Positions 11,285 through 20,106 of a DNA stretch of 51,993 nt are shown in pieces. This DNA comes from Bacillaceae bacterium (GTDB taxonomy: Bacteria > Bacillota > Bacilli > Bacillales > Alkalibacillaceae). Numbering within the stretch: the stretch's first letter is position 1; each line of letters begins with the position of its first letter. The DNA is taken from NCBI GenBank assembly GCA_017656265.1, contig JACDOD010000016.1:1-51993 (forward strand). Reading direction: 5' to 3'. Under the pieces are notes generated by a model. That model ran no database searches. It had not been told where the DNA came from and worked only from the letters and a program-made list of their open reading frames with translations. A program made the position numbers and the translations under genes.

Positions 11285-11392
11285 CAGGCGCGCACCCGGT
11301 CCCTGAACTGCTTTGGTCTTTCTGTGGCGGCAACAGCCTCCTCGAAAGCCCTCTAGCAGTCTTTGGAGCCAGGTGGGGCGCGTATGCTTTTT
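11285..11392. repeat. type A GC-rich dispersed repeat, degenerate copy
   Basis: The stretch aligns with the 120-bp unit at 20401-20640. It keeps the blocks GGCGGC-ACAGCCTCCTCG, CAGTCTTTGGAGC and GGGGCGCGTATGCTTTT in the same order and orientation, with many substitutions. It fills the gap between the metG terminator and the tatD ribosome site, ending only a few bases before AAAGGAG. Confidence 0.7.
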
Positions 11393-11409
11393 CGAAAGGA
11401 GAATGGACG

Positions 11410-12180
11410 ATGCTTTTTGATACCCATGTTCATTTAAATGCAGATCAGTTTGCTGAAGATCGGGAAGAGGTAATTATACGGGCTGAAGAAGCTGGAGTAG
11501 AATATATGGTCGTCGTCGGATTTGACCGAAAGACGATTCCGCTTGCTCTGGAAATAGCTGAGTCTCATCCGAATATTTATGCTTCAGTTGGATGGCACCC
11601 GGTTGACGCCATTGATATGACGGATGAAGATTTAATTTGGCTGGAAGAATTGACGGAGCATCCAAAGGTTGTAGCCCTGGGTGAAATTGGGCTTGACTAC
11701 CACTGGGATAAATCACCGGCCGACGTTCAAAAGGATGTATTCCGTAAACAGATTCATCTGGCTAAAAAGGTGAATTTGCCCATTATTATTCATAACCGTG
11801 AAGCAACCGGAGATATTGTAGAGATTTTAAAAGAAGAACATGCCGAAGAAGTGGGCGGAATCATGCACTGTTTCAGCGGATCACCAGAAACGGCCAGGGA
11901 ACTGGTTGATATGAATTTTTATATTTCTCTTGGGGGGCCGGTGACCTTTAAAAACGCGAAAAAGCCGAAGGAAGTAGCAAAAGAAATTCCACTGGACCGG
12001 CTGCTGATTGAAACGGATTGCCCATTTTTAGCGCCTCATCCGTATCGGGGGAAACGGAATGAACCAGCTTATGTCAGATTAGTGGCGGAAAAGATTGCGG
12101 AATTAAAAGAGATTTCCCTTGAAGAAGTGGGGTTGCAAACTACCAGCAATGCCAAAAAATTGTTCAATATTGGCGAATAG
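11410..12180 (+). CDS. tatD: TatD family deoxyribonuclease (YabD)
   Basis: A 256-residue metal-dependent hydrolase of the amidohydrolase TIM-barrel fold. Metal ligands and active-site residues are visible in order: FDTHVHLN at the N-terminus, GEIGLDY near residue 95, IIIHNRE near 128, MHCFSG near 157 and IETDCPFLAPHP near 205. TatD enzymes are 3'-5' DNases/RNases linked to DNA repair. The ATG follows AAAGGAG by 8 bases. A terminator separates it from yabE. The B. subtilis neighbourhood (metS-yabD-yabE) is kept. Confidence 0.95.
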   Translation: MLFDTHVHLNADQFAEDREEVIIRAEEAGVEYMVVVGFDRKTIPLALEIAESHPNIYASVGWHPVDAIDMTDEDLIWLEELTEHPKVVALGEIGLDYHWDKSPADVQKDVFRKQIHLAKKVNLPIIIHNREATGDIVEILKEEHAEEVGGIMHCFSGSPETARELVDMNFYISLGGPVTFKNAKKPKEVAKEIPLDRLLIETDCPFLAPHPYRGKRNEPAYVRLVAEKIAELKEISLEEVGLQTTSNAKKLFNIGE

Positions 12181-12253
12181 ATTACCTGGATATTACAGTT
12201 GCATTACATTTCCAACAAACCTATTTTCTAACGGATAAAAATCTGGATAATGT

Positions 12254-12302
12254 AAAGGGAGCCTGAGCAAATGAAAAATTGTCCGGCTCCCTTACTTTTT
12301 TA
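12254..12302 (+). terminator. tatD terminator
   Basis: GGGAGCC (12257-12263) pairs with GGCTCCC (12285-12291), with inner GCAA/TTGT pairing. A T-rich tail (TTACTTTTTT) follows. Confidence 0.85.
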
Positions 12303-12340
12303 ATGCGGATGTTCGAAACTTCCGCCTGGGGGGAACGTTT

Positions 12341-13537
12341 ATGATTGAACCGTCGCGAAAGCAGCCATCTCTGCCGTCAGGGTTTGGCCGAGTATTTCTG
12401 TTTGTGATAACGACCGCTGTGTTTTTTGTATCTGTCGGCATTTTGTGGTATGAAGCGACAATGGCTGATGTAACGATTGAAATTAATGGGGAATCAAAAC
12501 AGGTACGAACCCATGCAAATACTGTAGGAGAGTTGATGAATGAGTTAAATATATCTGTTGAGGAAAATGATTATCTTTCCCGTGGCTTAACTGCTTCGAT
12601 CCAAGCAGGAATGAATCTTACATACAAGCGGGCAAAAAAAGTAACCGTCGTGATGGATGACCAGGAAGAGATATACTTTACGACATCGGAAACGGTTGGC
12701 GAATTTTTAAAAGAGAAAAATATTGAAGTATCCGAATATGATGTGATGGTGCCTGATGTTGAAACATTGGTTACAAATGACTTGAGCATCTTGATTCAAA
12801 AAGCCAGGCAAGTTACCGTTCGAGATGGCAGAGAGGAACAAGAAATCTGGACAACATCTAAACGTGTAGAGGATCTCCTTCGCGATCAGCGGATTATCCT
12901 GAATGATCTGGACGAAATCGAACCTTCTCTGAATCATCCCCTTAAGGATGGTTTAACGATAACGATAACAAGGGTGGAAAAGAAACAAGATGTGGTTGAG
13001 GAGCCACTGGATTTTACAACCATTACCCGCTATGATCATAGCATGTCAAAGGGTCAAATCAAGGTGCTTCAAAAAGGAAAAAAAGGGATTGTTGAAAAGC
13101 ATTACGAAGTGACCTACAAAAATGGGAAGGAAGTTAATCGTGAACTGGTGAAAAAGGTTACGAAACAAGCGGTTCAGGATAAAATTGTTGTTGTCGGAAC
13201 CAAACCGGTTAAAACCGTTTCTTGTCAAGGAAAGGGTGAAGTGGTTAAGGAATTAACGATGAAAGCAACCGCTTATACAGCTTACTGTAACGGCTGCTCA
13301 GGTGTGACAGCAACCAATATCGATCTGCGGGCCAATCCAAACCTTAAAGTTGTTGCCGTAGATCCGGACGTCATTCCATTGGGATCGACGGTCTGGGTAG
13401 AAGGATATGGCTGTGCCATTGCAGGTGATATCGGTTCAGCCATTCAGGGAAATAAAATTGATTTATTTTATCCGTTGAAAAGTCAGGCGAGCAGTTACGG
13501 CATCAAAACGGTCAGAGTAAAGGTTTACAAAAAGTGA
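12341..13537 (+). CDS. yabE: Cell-wall-binding protein YabE (DUF348, G5 and 3D domains)
   Basis: A 398-residue exported protein. A single N-terminal membrane segment (about residues 17-37, VFLFVITTAVFFVSVGIL) acts as anchor or signal. About three DUF348 repeats follow (from about 42, 97 and 153), then a G5 domain (about 215-295) and a C-terminal 3D domain with ATAYTAYCNGC, VVAVDPDVIPLG and AGDIG-NKIDLFY. The three aspartates that name the 3D fold are present. The architecture matches B. subtilis YabE, related to resuscitation-promoting factors and thought to act on peptidoglycan. ATG with GGGGGGAA at 7-base spacing. It stands between terminators as a single-gene unit. Confidence 0.93.
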   Translation: MIEPSRKQPSLPSGFGRVFLFVITTAVFFVSVGILWYEATMADVTIEINGESKQVRTHANTVGELMNELNISVEENDYLSRGLTASIQAGMNLTYKRAKKVTVVMDDQEEIYFTTSETVGEFLKEKNIEVSEYDVMVPDVETLVTNDLSILIQKARQVTVRDGREEQEIWTTSKRVEDLLRDQRIILNDLDEIEPSLNHPLKDGLTITITRVEKKQDVVEEPLDFTTITRYDHSMSKGQIKVLQKGKKGIVEKHYEVTYKNGKEVNRELVKKVTKQAVQDKIVVVGTKPVKTVSCQGKGEVVKELTMKATAYTAYCNGCSGVTATNIDLRANPNLKVVAVDPDVIPLGSTVWVEGYGCAIAGDIGSAIQGNKIDLFYPLKSQASSYGIKTVRVKVYKK

Positions 13538-13544
13538 CATACTC

Positions 13545-13590
13545 CCACCACCTACGCTAACGCGAAGAGGTGGTAGACTTCTTTCGGAGG
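13545..13590 (+). repeat. orphan hairpin resembling an IS200/IS605 end
   Basis: CCACCT (13548-13553) pairs with AGGTGG (13568-13573), and inside it CGC (13555-13557) pairs with GCG (13562-13564). GTAGACTTCTTTCGG follows. The shape and the CCCACCACCTA...AGAGGTGG wording recall the subterminal right-end hairpins of IS200/IS605-type elements, but no tnpA or tnpB is near. It may be an excision remnant, or simply the terminator of yabE, although no clean T run follows. Confidence 0.35.
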
Positions 13591-13659
13591 TAAGTTGTTA
13601 AAATAAAACCACTTAGCCATGACTATAAAGAGCTGGGGACATAACTATAATAAATAATA

Positions 13660-13706
13660 AATATCCGAACTATATTCAGCTATTTGAATGAGTTCGGATA
13701 TTTTTA
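13660..13706. terminator. terminator-like inverted repeat downstream of yabE
   Basis: AAATATCCGAAC (13659-13670) pairs perfectly with GTTCGGATATTT (13692-13703) over a 21-nt loop, followed by TT. A-rich sequence on the left makes it a possible bidirectional terminator. Each arm also contains CCGAAC, the PurR box core, but the spacing does not fit a PurR operator. Confidence 0.55.
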
Positions 13707-13760
13707 CTCTGAAAAGATATAAAAACATAAAATTTGAGCCTATTACAATTGAGAGAAGGG

Positions 13761-13878
13761 TTGTCTAGCTGCAGCGCCCAGCCCCTCGAGCTGCTTCGGC
13801 CCCCCTGCGGCGGCGACAGCCTCCTCGGTGGCCCTCCAGCAGTTTTCGGGGCTAAGCGGAGCGCTTCCGCTTTTCTTA
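13761..13878. repeat. type A GC-rich dispersed repeat, full copy
   Basis: A complete unit starting TTGTCTAGCTGCAGCGCCCA and ending GCGCTTCCGCTTTTCTT. It is highly similar to the tandem copies at 20401-20640 and in the same orientation. The next base block begins the terminal repeat of a type B element, so two unrelated repeat families are joined here without spacer. Confidence 0.8.
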
Positions 13879-14023
13879 TCAACATGCTTCGCTTTCCGCG
13901 GGCACGGCCTAAGGCTTCCTCAGGCAGTTCATTCTTCGTTGTCTGCGGGATTTTCGGCTCGCGCTGTTCCCGCAACGCACAGGACGTGGCCGGTTTTAGT
14001 CGACCAGGAGTCTCGCATGTTGA
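13879..14023. repeat. type B GC-rich dispersed repeat, inverted copy
   Basis: The ends are TCAACATGC (13879-13887) and its complement GCATGTTGA (14015-14023). Read on the minus strand, the interior begins with GAGACTCCTGG, passes a GCGGGAACAGCGCGAGCC block and ends GCCCGCGGAAAGCGAAGC, which matches copy 1 at 391-521. The terminal sequence differs from that of copy 1, so the ends track the insertion context while the core is conserved. Confidence 0.7.
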
Positions 14024-14312
14024 CTGCGTAAATGGTTCTTTAGTCAATTGCTTGCCTTTTCCCACCGTCCATTTCTTTAAGTCCCGGCCTCTTTATTCAT
14101 GTATGGAAAAGCTAAAAGAATATAATACTGCCGTTTTTCTTAAGGTATACTTTCGGTGTATCATATAAAGGGGTACAAAGCTTTATGCCGTCAACCCAAC
14201 GGTGTAGTTTCGGCCATATTGCGGCGGGAACCGTTTCTTAAAATTTTTCAGACCGTTCACCAGAAGATATGGAGATGCTTGAAGTGTTTATGTCAACAGG
14301 GAGGAACCTTAT

Positions 14313-15750
<1,438 letters not shown>

Positions 15751-15751
15751 G

Positions 15752-15805
15752 AACATCTTTTTCCTCCATGCAATAGGCTATTATAGGAGTCAGTCATGGA
15801 GGAGG
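15752..15805 (+). promoter_or_regulatory. yabG control region: putative sigK promoter inside a ribosome-site-sequestering hairpin
   Basis: TCCTCCATG (15762-15770) is complementary to CATGGAGGA (15795-15803), which includes the yabG ribosome site. The 24-base loop contains CAATAGGCTATTATA, which resembles a sigK -10 (CATAnnnTA). An AACA at 15752-15755 lies where a sigK -35 would be. A transcript started at this promoter would lack the left arm; readthrough from rsmA would carry both arms. Confidence 0.45.
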
Positions 15806-15812
15806 AAGAAGG

Positions 15813-16718
15813 ATGCAGTGGAAAAAGGGAGATGTGGTTACAAGAACTTCCTACAATCATGATTTATTATTTCGGATTCAATCCATCCAGAACGGCCTGG
15901 TTCAATTATACGGAGAAGACTACAGGCTTGAAGCTGATGCACCTGCCGAAGACTTAAAAAAAGTCGATGACCGGGAATTATCCAGAAGAAAGAGAAATGA
16001 AAGGGAAAAAGAAGACTATTCCTTTCGATTATTTCGTCAGGACTATCAGCTGATGAGAAAGAAGCGGGAGCATGAGGTTACGTCAACTGCTGGTGATCAG
16101 GTTAAGTTCTTTCAAATTCCCCCAAAGGTTCTCCACGTTGATGGTGATTCCCTTTACCTAAAAAAATGTATTCAATTGTACCGCCGTCTGGGGCTGCAGG
16201 TACATGGCCTTCACATTGGAGAAAAAGAAATGCCCTTAAAAATAAAGGAATTGCTGGAAAAGATTCAGCCAGATATTCTTGTTGTAACCGGACATGACTC
16301 CTATAAAAAAGATAAAGGAGATAAAAATGATATTCGGGCATACCGAAATTCCAGGTTTTTTTTAGAGACTGTCAGGGAAGCGAGAAAGCTTATTCCAAAT
16401 TTAGATCAATTAGTGATCTTTGCAGGAGCCTGTCAGTCCCATTTTGAGTCCTTAATCCGGGCCGGGGCCAATTATGCCAGTTCTCCGTTACGGGTAAATA
16501 TTCATGCCCTTGATCCGGTTTATATCGTTGCAAAAATCGGCTATACCTCTTTTATGGAAAAGGTCGCTGTCTGGGATGTGCTGAAAAATACCATTACTGG
16601 AGAAAAAGGTCTTGGAGGAGTCGAAACAAAGGGGATGTTTCGAACTGGCATGCCTTATCCGGATAAAGATGAAAAGCCCCCGTCTGAAGGTGATGATGAA
16701 TTTTATGAGCAAGGGTAA
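15813..16718 (+). CDS. yabG: Sporulation-specific protease YabG
   Basis: A 301-residue member of the YabG peptidase family. It has the family's MQWKKGDVVTRTSYN start, LHVDGDSLYLKKC, LVVTGHDSY near residue 155 and FAGACQSHFESLIRAGANYASSP near 205. In B. subtilis it is made under sigK in the mother cell and processes spore coat proteins such as SafA and SpoIVA. ATG with GGAGGAGG about 7 bases upstream. It lies 62 bases after rsmA with no terminator between, so vegetative readthrough is expected. Length is close to the B. subtilis protein. Confidence 0.94.
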   Translation: MQWKKGDVVTRTSYNHDLLFRIQSIQNGLVQLYGEDYRLEADAPAEDLKKVDDRELSRRKRNEREKEDYSFRLFRQDYQLMRKKREHEVTSTAGDQVKFFQIPPKVLHVDGDSLYLKKCIQLYRRLGLQVHGLHIGEKEMPLKIKELLEKIQPDILVVTGHDSYKKDKGDKNDIRAYRNSRFFLETVREARKLIPNLDQLVIFAGACQSHFESLIRAGANYASSPLRVNIHALDPVYIVAKIGYTSFMEKVAVWDVLKNTITGEKGLGGVETKGMFRTGMPYPDKDEKPPSEGDDEFYEQG

Positions 16719-16888
16719 GTTTGTTAAGGGTGGTATAACTTCACTTCGAATAACACTCTCTCCTTAAAGTCACCAGATGGACAGTTTTCCGAGGATTTTA
16801 GATAAGATTTTCCTTTTCTTTGTAAAAGTATGCATTTTTTTTGTGTAATTTAGAAAAAATAAAAAAAGAATAACTTTTGCAGTCGTCA

Positions 16889-16958
16889 TTGACATACAGA
16901 ATGTTTGACTGTTATAATATTAAGTTTTGCTTGACTGTGCGGGTTTGTTTGTGATACT
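16889..16958 (+). promoter_or_regulatory. tandem sigA promoters of veg
   Basis: P1: TTGACA (16889-16894), 18 bases, TATAAT (16913-16918). P2: TTGACT (16931-16936), 16 bases, extended TG-T-GATACT (16950-16958). The B. subtilis veg gene is likewise driven by very strong tandem promoters. An A/T-rich tract at 16855-16875 may act as an UP element. Confidence 0.85.
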
Positions 16959-16982
16959 ATGTTATTAGTGAGGTGGAGTGAA

Positions 16983-17237
16983 GTGCCTAAGACGTTAGCG
17001 GAAATCAAACAGGCTTTGGATGGTCAGATTGGGAAGCGGTTGACACTGAAAGCCAATGGTGGACGGCGTAAAACCATTAAGCGTACCGGAATACTTGCCG
17101 AAACCTATCCGGCTGTTTTTATTGTAGAGCTTGATCAGGAAGAAAATTCTTTTGAGAGAGTGTCTTACAGTTACGCTGATGTGTTAACCGAAACCGTTGA
17201 ATTAACTTTTACTGATGATATGGGCAAGATGGCTTAA
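16983..17237 (+). CDS. veg: Veg protein
   Basis: An 84-residue protein nearly identical to B. subtilis Veg through [27 protein letters not shown] and [21 protein letters not shown]. Veg is abundantly expressed in growing cells and has been linked to biofilm matrix control and spore outgrowth; the biochemical role is unclear. GTG 16983 is selected because PKTLAEIKQ aligns with the known N-terminus and GAGGTGG lies 6 bases before it. A terminator follows, so it is monocistronic. Confidence 0.95.
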   Translation: MPKTLAEIKQALDGQIGKRLTLKANGGRRKTIKRTGILAETYPAVFIVELDQEENSFERVSYSYADVLTETVELTFTDDMGKMA

Positions 17238-17240
17238 GGG

Positions 17241-17270
17241 AGCAGTAAACGTATGTTTACTGCTTTTTTA
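17241..17270 (+). terminator. veg terminator
   Basis: AGCAGTAAAC (17241-17250) pairs perfectly with GTTTACTGCT (17255-17264) over a 4-nt loop and runs into T6. Confidence 0.93.
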
Positions 17271-17456
17271 CGTTTAAGGGCTTAAGTGTGGCTTCTGCAC
17301 AAAATAACCATTCAGCAGTTCGGAATCTGAAACGAGAATATTTTCTGAAACTGGCACGAATTGATCGCCCTGTTTACATATAACTTAGTGAAAACACATG
17401 GAATGACATAAACTAAGGATGTCGTAAAACCTCAATTTGAAAGGAGCTGTTGTCCT

Positions 17457-17642
17457 GTGGGCAGACGTAGGGGCGGCGTTATGTCAGATGAGCTGAAAGA
17501 GGAAATCGCGAAAGAGTTAGGTTTTTACGACACGGTTCAAAAAGAGGGCTGGGGCGGAATTAAAGCCAGAGATGCAGGGAACATGGTGAAAAGAGCCATT
17601 CAAATTGCTGAAGAGCAGTTAAAGAACCAGGGAAGACAATAA
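17457..17642 (+). CDS. sspF: Small acid-soluble spore protein SspF (alpha/beta type)
   Basis: A 61-residue alpha/beta-type SASP homologue. [18 protein letters not shown] and the conserved [25 protein letters not shown] blocks match B. subtilis SspF closely. SASPs coat forespore DNA and protect it in the dormant spore. The GTG start is supported by AAAGGAG 10 bases upstream. B. subtilis sspF is a sigG gene; no clear sigG hexamer pair was found in 17271-17456. A terminator follows, making it monocistronic. Confidence 0.93.
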   Translation: MGRRRGGVMSDELKEEIAKELGFYDTVQKEGWGGIKARDAGNMVKRAIQIAEEQLKNQGRQ

Positions 17643-17654
17643 CCTGTCATAGTA

Positions 17655-17690
17655 GGGGCAGATCCGGAAACGGGTCTGCCTTTCATTTCA
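17655..17690 (+). terminator. sspF terminator
   Basis: GGCAGATCCG (17657-17666) pairs with CGGGTCTGCC (17671-17680) around a stable GAAA tetraloop, followed by a T-rich tail. Confidence 0.85.
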
Positions 17691-17724
17691 TTTTCTGGAC
17701 ATCATACGTTTTTTTTATAGAATA

Positions 17725-17733
17725 TGTTACAAT
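17725..17733 (+). promoter_or_regulatory. probable extended -10 promoter of ispE
   Basis: TG-T-TACAAT is an extended -10 located 35 bases before the ispE start. The -35 region is a T tract without a clear hexamer. A terminator lies just upstream, so a promoter is needed here. Confidence 0.5.
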
Positions 17734-17767
17734 CTTCTAGGATAAAAAAGAAAAAGGGTGACAAACC

Positions 17768-18634
17768 ATGCTGTATGAAAAAGCGCCAGCCAAAATCAAT
17801 TTAGCACTTGATGTATTACATAAACGGGATGATGGCTATCACGAAGTCAACATGATTATGACAACCATTGACTTAGCAGACAGAATCGAGCTTGAACCTA
17901 TTGACACCAATGAGATAATCATTTCTTCGGACAATCGTTTCGTCCCTGATGATCAGCGAAACCTGGCCTATAAAGCAGCATTAAAAATTAAAGAGAAATT
18001 TGGGATTAAACAAGGGGTCCGCATATCAATCGATAAACAAATTCCTGTAGCTGCCGGTCTGGCAGGAGGAAGCAGTGACGCTGCTGCCGTATTACGGGGA
18101 TTGAATAAATTGTGGGATTTGCAGTTAAATCATGAGCAACTGGCTGAAATGGGAGCAGAAATTGGTTCAGATGTGCCCTTCTGTGTTTATGGAAGCACGG
18201 CCTGTGCCAGGGGCAGGGGGGAAAAAATTCAGGAGTTGCCCCCTCCGCCTCCATGCTGGGTCGTTCTGGCGAAACCGGCTATCGGTGTTTCCACAAAGGT
18301 GGTTTATGAAAATCTGTCCTTTGAAAACTTGAATCATCCTGATATTGAAGGTATGAAAAAAGCTATTGAACAGCGTGATTACAAGCAGATGACCGGCAAG
18401 ATGGGGAATGTTTTGGAGACGGTTACGTTTGAATTGCACCCAGAGGTTCAGCATATCAAAGAACATATGCGCAAGGCGGGGGCAGATAACGTATTGATGA
18501 GCGGAAGCGGTCCTACCGTATTCGGTTTAACACAAAAGGATTCAAAAGCTGAACGGATTTACAACAGTCTAAAAGGTTTTTGTGATGAAGTATATATAGT
18601 CAGAATGTTAGGACAGCGTTTACCAGTTGAATAA
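17768..18634 (+). CDS. ispE: 4-diphosphocytidyl-2-C-methyl-D-erythritol kinase
   Basis: A 288-residue GHMP kinase of the non-mevalonate (MEP) isoprenoid pathway, which phosphorylates the 2-hydroxyl of CDP-methylerythritol. [21 protein letters not shown] is the N-terminal substrate region, with catalytic Lys10 and Asp16 positions. The ATP motif [20 protein letters not shown] is near residues 94-113, and [10 protein letters not shown] is near 245. AAAAAGGGTGA precedes the ATG. It is followed within 60 bases by purR, as in B. subtilis; the stop codon abuts the PurR operator. Confidence 0.96.
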   Translation: MLYEKAPAKINLALDVLHKRDDGYHEVNMIMTTIDLADRIELEPIDTNEIIISSDNRFVPDDQRNLAYKAALKIKEKFGIKQGVRISIDKQIPVAAGLAGGSSDAAAVLRGLNKLWDLQLNHEQLAEMGAEIGSDVPFCVYGSTACARGRGEKIQELPPPPPCWVVLAKPAIGVSTKVVYENLSFENLNHPDIEGMKKAIEQRDYKQMTGKMGNVLETVTFELHPEVQHIKEHMRKAGADNVLMSGSGPTVFGLTQKDSKAERIYNSLKGFCDEVYIVRMLGQRLPVE

Positions 18635-18677
18635 ATCCGTATATTAGTGTAATATTTTTGTTGTATTATTCGGATTT
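18633..18677. promoter_or_regulatory. PurR operator (two inverted PurBoxes)
   Basis: AAATCCGTATATTA (18633-18646) and TATTATTCGGATTT (18664-18677) are inverted copies of a PurBox-like sequence (core CCGAAY) separated by 17 bases. That is the orientation and spacing known for B. subtilis PurR targets. The left box departs at the core (CCGTAT), the right box reads CCGAAT. It lies directly before purR and supports autoregulation. Confidence 0.6.
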
Positions 18678-18689
18678 GGGGTGGACGTT

Positions 18690-19502
18690 GTGAAACGAAG
18701 TGAACGGCTTGTTGCTATAACGAATTATTTACTGGAGCATCCGCGCCAGTTAATATCATTGCCATTTTTCGCGGAACAGTTTGGGGCTGCAAAATCATCC
18801 ATCAGTGAAGATTTAGATATTGCGGATCAAATGTTTCAAAAACAGGGAATCGGCAAACTGGTATCGGTTGCGGGAGCAGCTGGCGGAGTTAAATATATTC
18901 CAATGTTATCAAAAGAAAATGCAGAATTATTTATTGATCAGCTCTGTGAACGTCTGGAGGACCCGGATCGTCTTTTGCCGGGTGGTTATTTGTACATGAG
19001 CGACCTGCTCGGAGATCCTGAAACAGTCCGCAATATCGGGAAAATTTTTGCATCGGCATTTGCGGACCGGGACATTGATTATGTGGTTACGGTTGCGACA
19101 AAGGGTATCCCATTAGCTTATGCGACCGCGAATGTATTAAATGTTCCTGTCATTATTGTGCGAAGGGACCCTAAAGTAACCGAGGGGTCCACCGTCAGCA
19201 TTAATTATGTATCAGGGTCATCCCGGAAAATTCAAACGATGGTATTGGCGAAACGCAGTTTACCAGAAGGATCGAACGTTTGTATAATCGATGATTTTAT
19301 GAAGGCGGGCGGGACAGTGAATGGCATGAAAAGCCTGCTGTCTGAATTCCAGGCCAATGTCAATGGCATAGGGGTTCTGGCGGAAGCGGAGGATGAAGAG
19401 GAAGAAAGAGTTGTGAATGATTATATCTCACTGATTCAAATTCAAGACGTGGATATTAAGTCGAGAAAAATTGAAGTCGTTAAGGGAAATTATTTTAATT
19501 AG
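18690..19502 (+). CDS. purR: Purine operon repressor PurR
   Basis: A 270-residue repressor. The N-terminal winged helix (residues about 1-70, with AKSSISEDL) is joined to a type I phosphoribosyltransferase-like domain whose PRPP motif reads CIIDDFMKAGGTVNGM near residue 200. PRPP binding relieves repression of purine synthesis genes. GTG 18690 is preferred to GTG 18681: KRSERLVAITNYLLEHP aligns with the known N-terminus, and TTGGGGTGG is then 5 bases upstream. The usual following gene, yabJ (ridA), is absent; a terminator comes instead. Confidence 0.96.
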   Translation: MKRSERLVAITNYLLEHPRQLISLPFFAEQFGAAKSSISEDLDIADQMFQKQGIGKLVSVAGAAGGVKYIPMLSKENAELFIDQLCERLEDPDRLLPGGYLYMSDLLGDPETVRNIGKIFASAFADRDIDYVVTVATKGIPLAYATANVLNVPVIIVRRDPKVTEGSTVSINYVSGSSRKIQTMVLAKRSLPEGSNVCIIDDFMKAGGTVNGMKSLLSEFQANVNGIGVLAEAEDEEEERVVNDYISLIQIQDVDIKSRKIEVVKGNYFN

Positions 19503-19540
19503 TGAAAGGTACCTTAAACTTCATGTATAAAAGATACCTC

Positions 19541-19604
19541 AGTCAAGAAAGTGTCCGACACTCCTGGAAGCGAGGGAGGGCATTTTCTTGACTTTTTTCT
19601 TTTT
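19541..19604 (+). terminator. purR terminator
   Basis: AGTCAAGAAA (19541-19550) pairs with TTTCTTGACT (19584-19593), followed by a T-rich run. The long interior contains a smaller CTCC/GGAG pairing. Confidence 0.75.
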
Positions 19605-19728
19605 AGCGTAAAAGCCGGATGAATGCACCTCTTCTGTCTGAAAGAAGGGAGCCATTGAAGAGTTGTGGGTACTCCATTTTTAGGTGATTGATAAAAGAAA
19701 GCCAGGCAAAATTTTTTAAAAATTTAGA

Positions 19729-19755
19729 AGGAATTTTTTATATATATGTGGAAAT
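19729..19755 (+). promoter_or_regulatory. sigH promoter of spoVG
   Basis: AGGAATT (19729-19735), 12 bases, then GTGGAAAT (19748-19755) fits the sigH consensus (AGGAWWW, N11-12, RnnGAAT) with one mismatch. It lies in a very AT-rich stretch of the kind bound by AbrB. B. subtilis spoVG is the classic sigH-dependent, AbrB-repressed gene. Confidence 0.75.
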
Positions 19756-19795
19756 AAAGTTAATAAGTTCTAAGGGAAAAGGTGGTGAAACAGGA

Positions 19796-20086
19796 ATGGA
19801 AGTGACTGACGTAAGGTTGCGCCGTGTGAACACTGATGGTAGAATGCGCGCTATTGCATCAATTACCTTAGATCAGGAATTTGTTGTTCACGACATTCGT
19901 GTTATCGATGGAAACAACGGCTTATTTGTAGCTATGCCAAGTAAACGTACGCCAGACGGAGAGTTCCGGGATATTGCTCACCCAATAAACTCTAATACTC
20001 GGGCGAAAATCCAGGACGCTGTTCTGGAAGAATATCACCGTGCTGGTGAGGAAGAAGAAAATTATGAAGAAGCCGGCGCTTCCTAA
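19796..20086 (+). CDS. spoVG: Septation/RNA-binding regulator SpoVG
   Basis: A 96-residue protein with the invariant SpoVG sequence ([50 protein letters not shown]) and the acidic tail typical of Bacillus. SpoVG affects asymmetric septation in sporulation and acts as a nucleic-acid-binding regulator in several Firmicutes. ATG 19796 lies after AAAAGGTGGTGA; earlier in-frame codons are inside the promoter. Monocistronic, with a sigH promoter and its own terminator. Confidence 0.97.
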   Translation: MEVTDVRLRRVNTDGRMRAIASITLDQEFVVHDIRVIDGNNGLFVAMPSKRTPDGEFRDIAHPINSNTRAKIQDAVLEEYHRAGEEEENYEEAGAS

Positions 20087-20106
20087 ACTGGATATTTAAC
20101 AGCACA

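Larger units (their letters stand above)
13538..14312. other. 775-bp gene-free, repeat-rich region before rnmV
   Basis: No gene is supported. In order it holds an orphan hairpin (13545-13590), a terminator-like inverted repeat (13660-13706), a type A repeat (13761-13878), an abutting type B repeat (13879-14023) and about 290 bases of leader before rnmV. ORFs drawn across the repeats on both strands are composition artefacts. The part from 14090 contains TATACT (14146-14151) and TATCAT (14159-14164) -10-like hexamers. None has a good -35, so the rnmV promoter is unresolved. Confidence 0.7.

Noticed and set aside
13659-13703. CCGAAC/GTTCGG inverted repeat read as a PurR operator
   Set aside because: The 14-base boxes would be separated by only 13 bases instead of 16-17, no purine gene follows, and the long stem with T residues fits a terminator better.
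13676-14168. Overlapping ORFs on both strands (67-144 codons) between yabE and rnmV
   Set aside because: All are confined to the type A and type B repeats; the same peptide wording recurs from the 20.4-kb repeats, which shows repeat composition and not coding.
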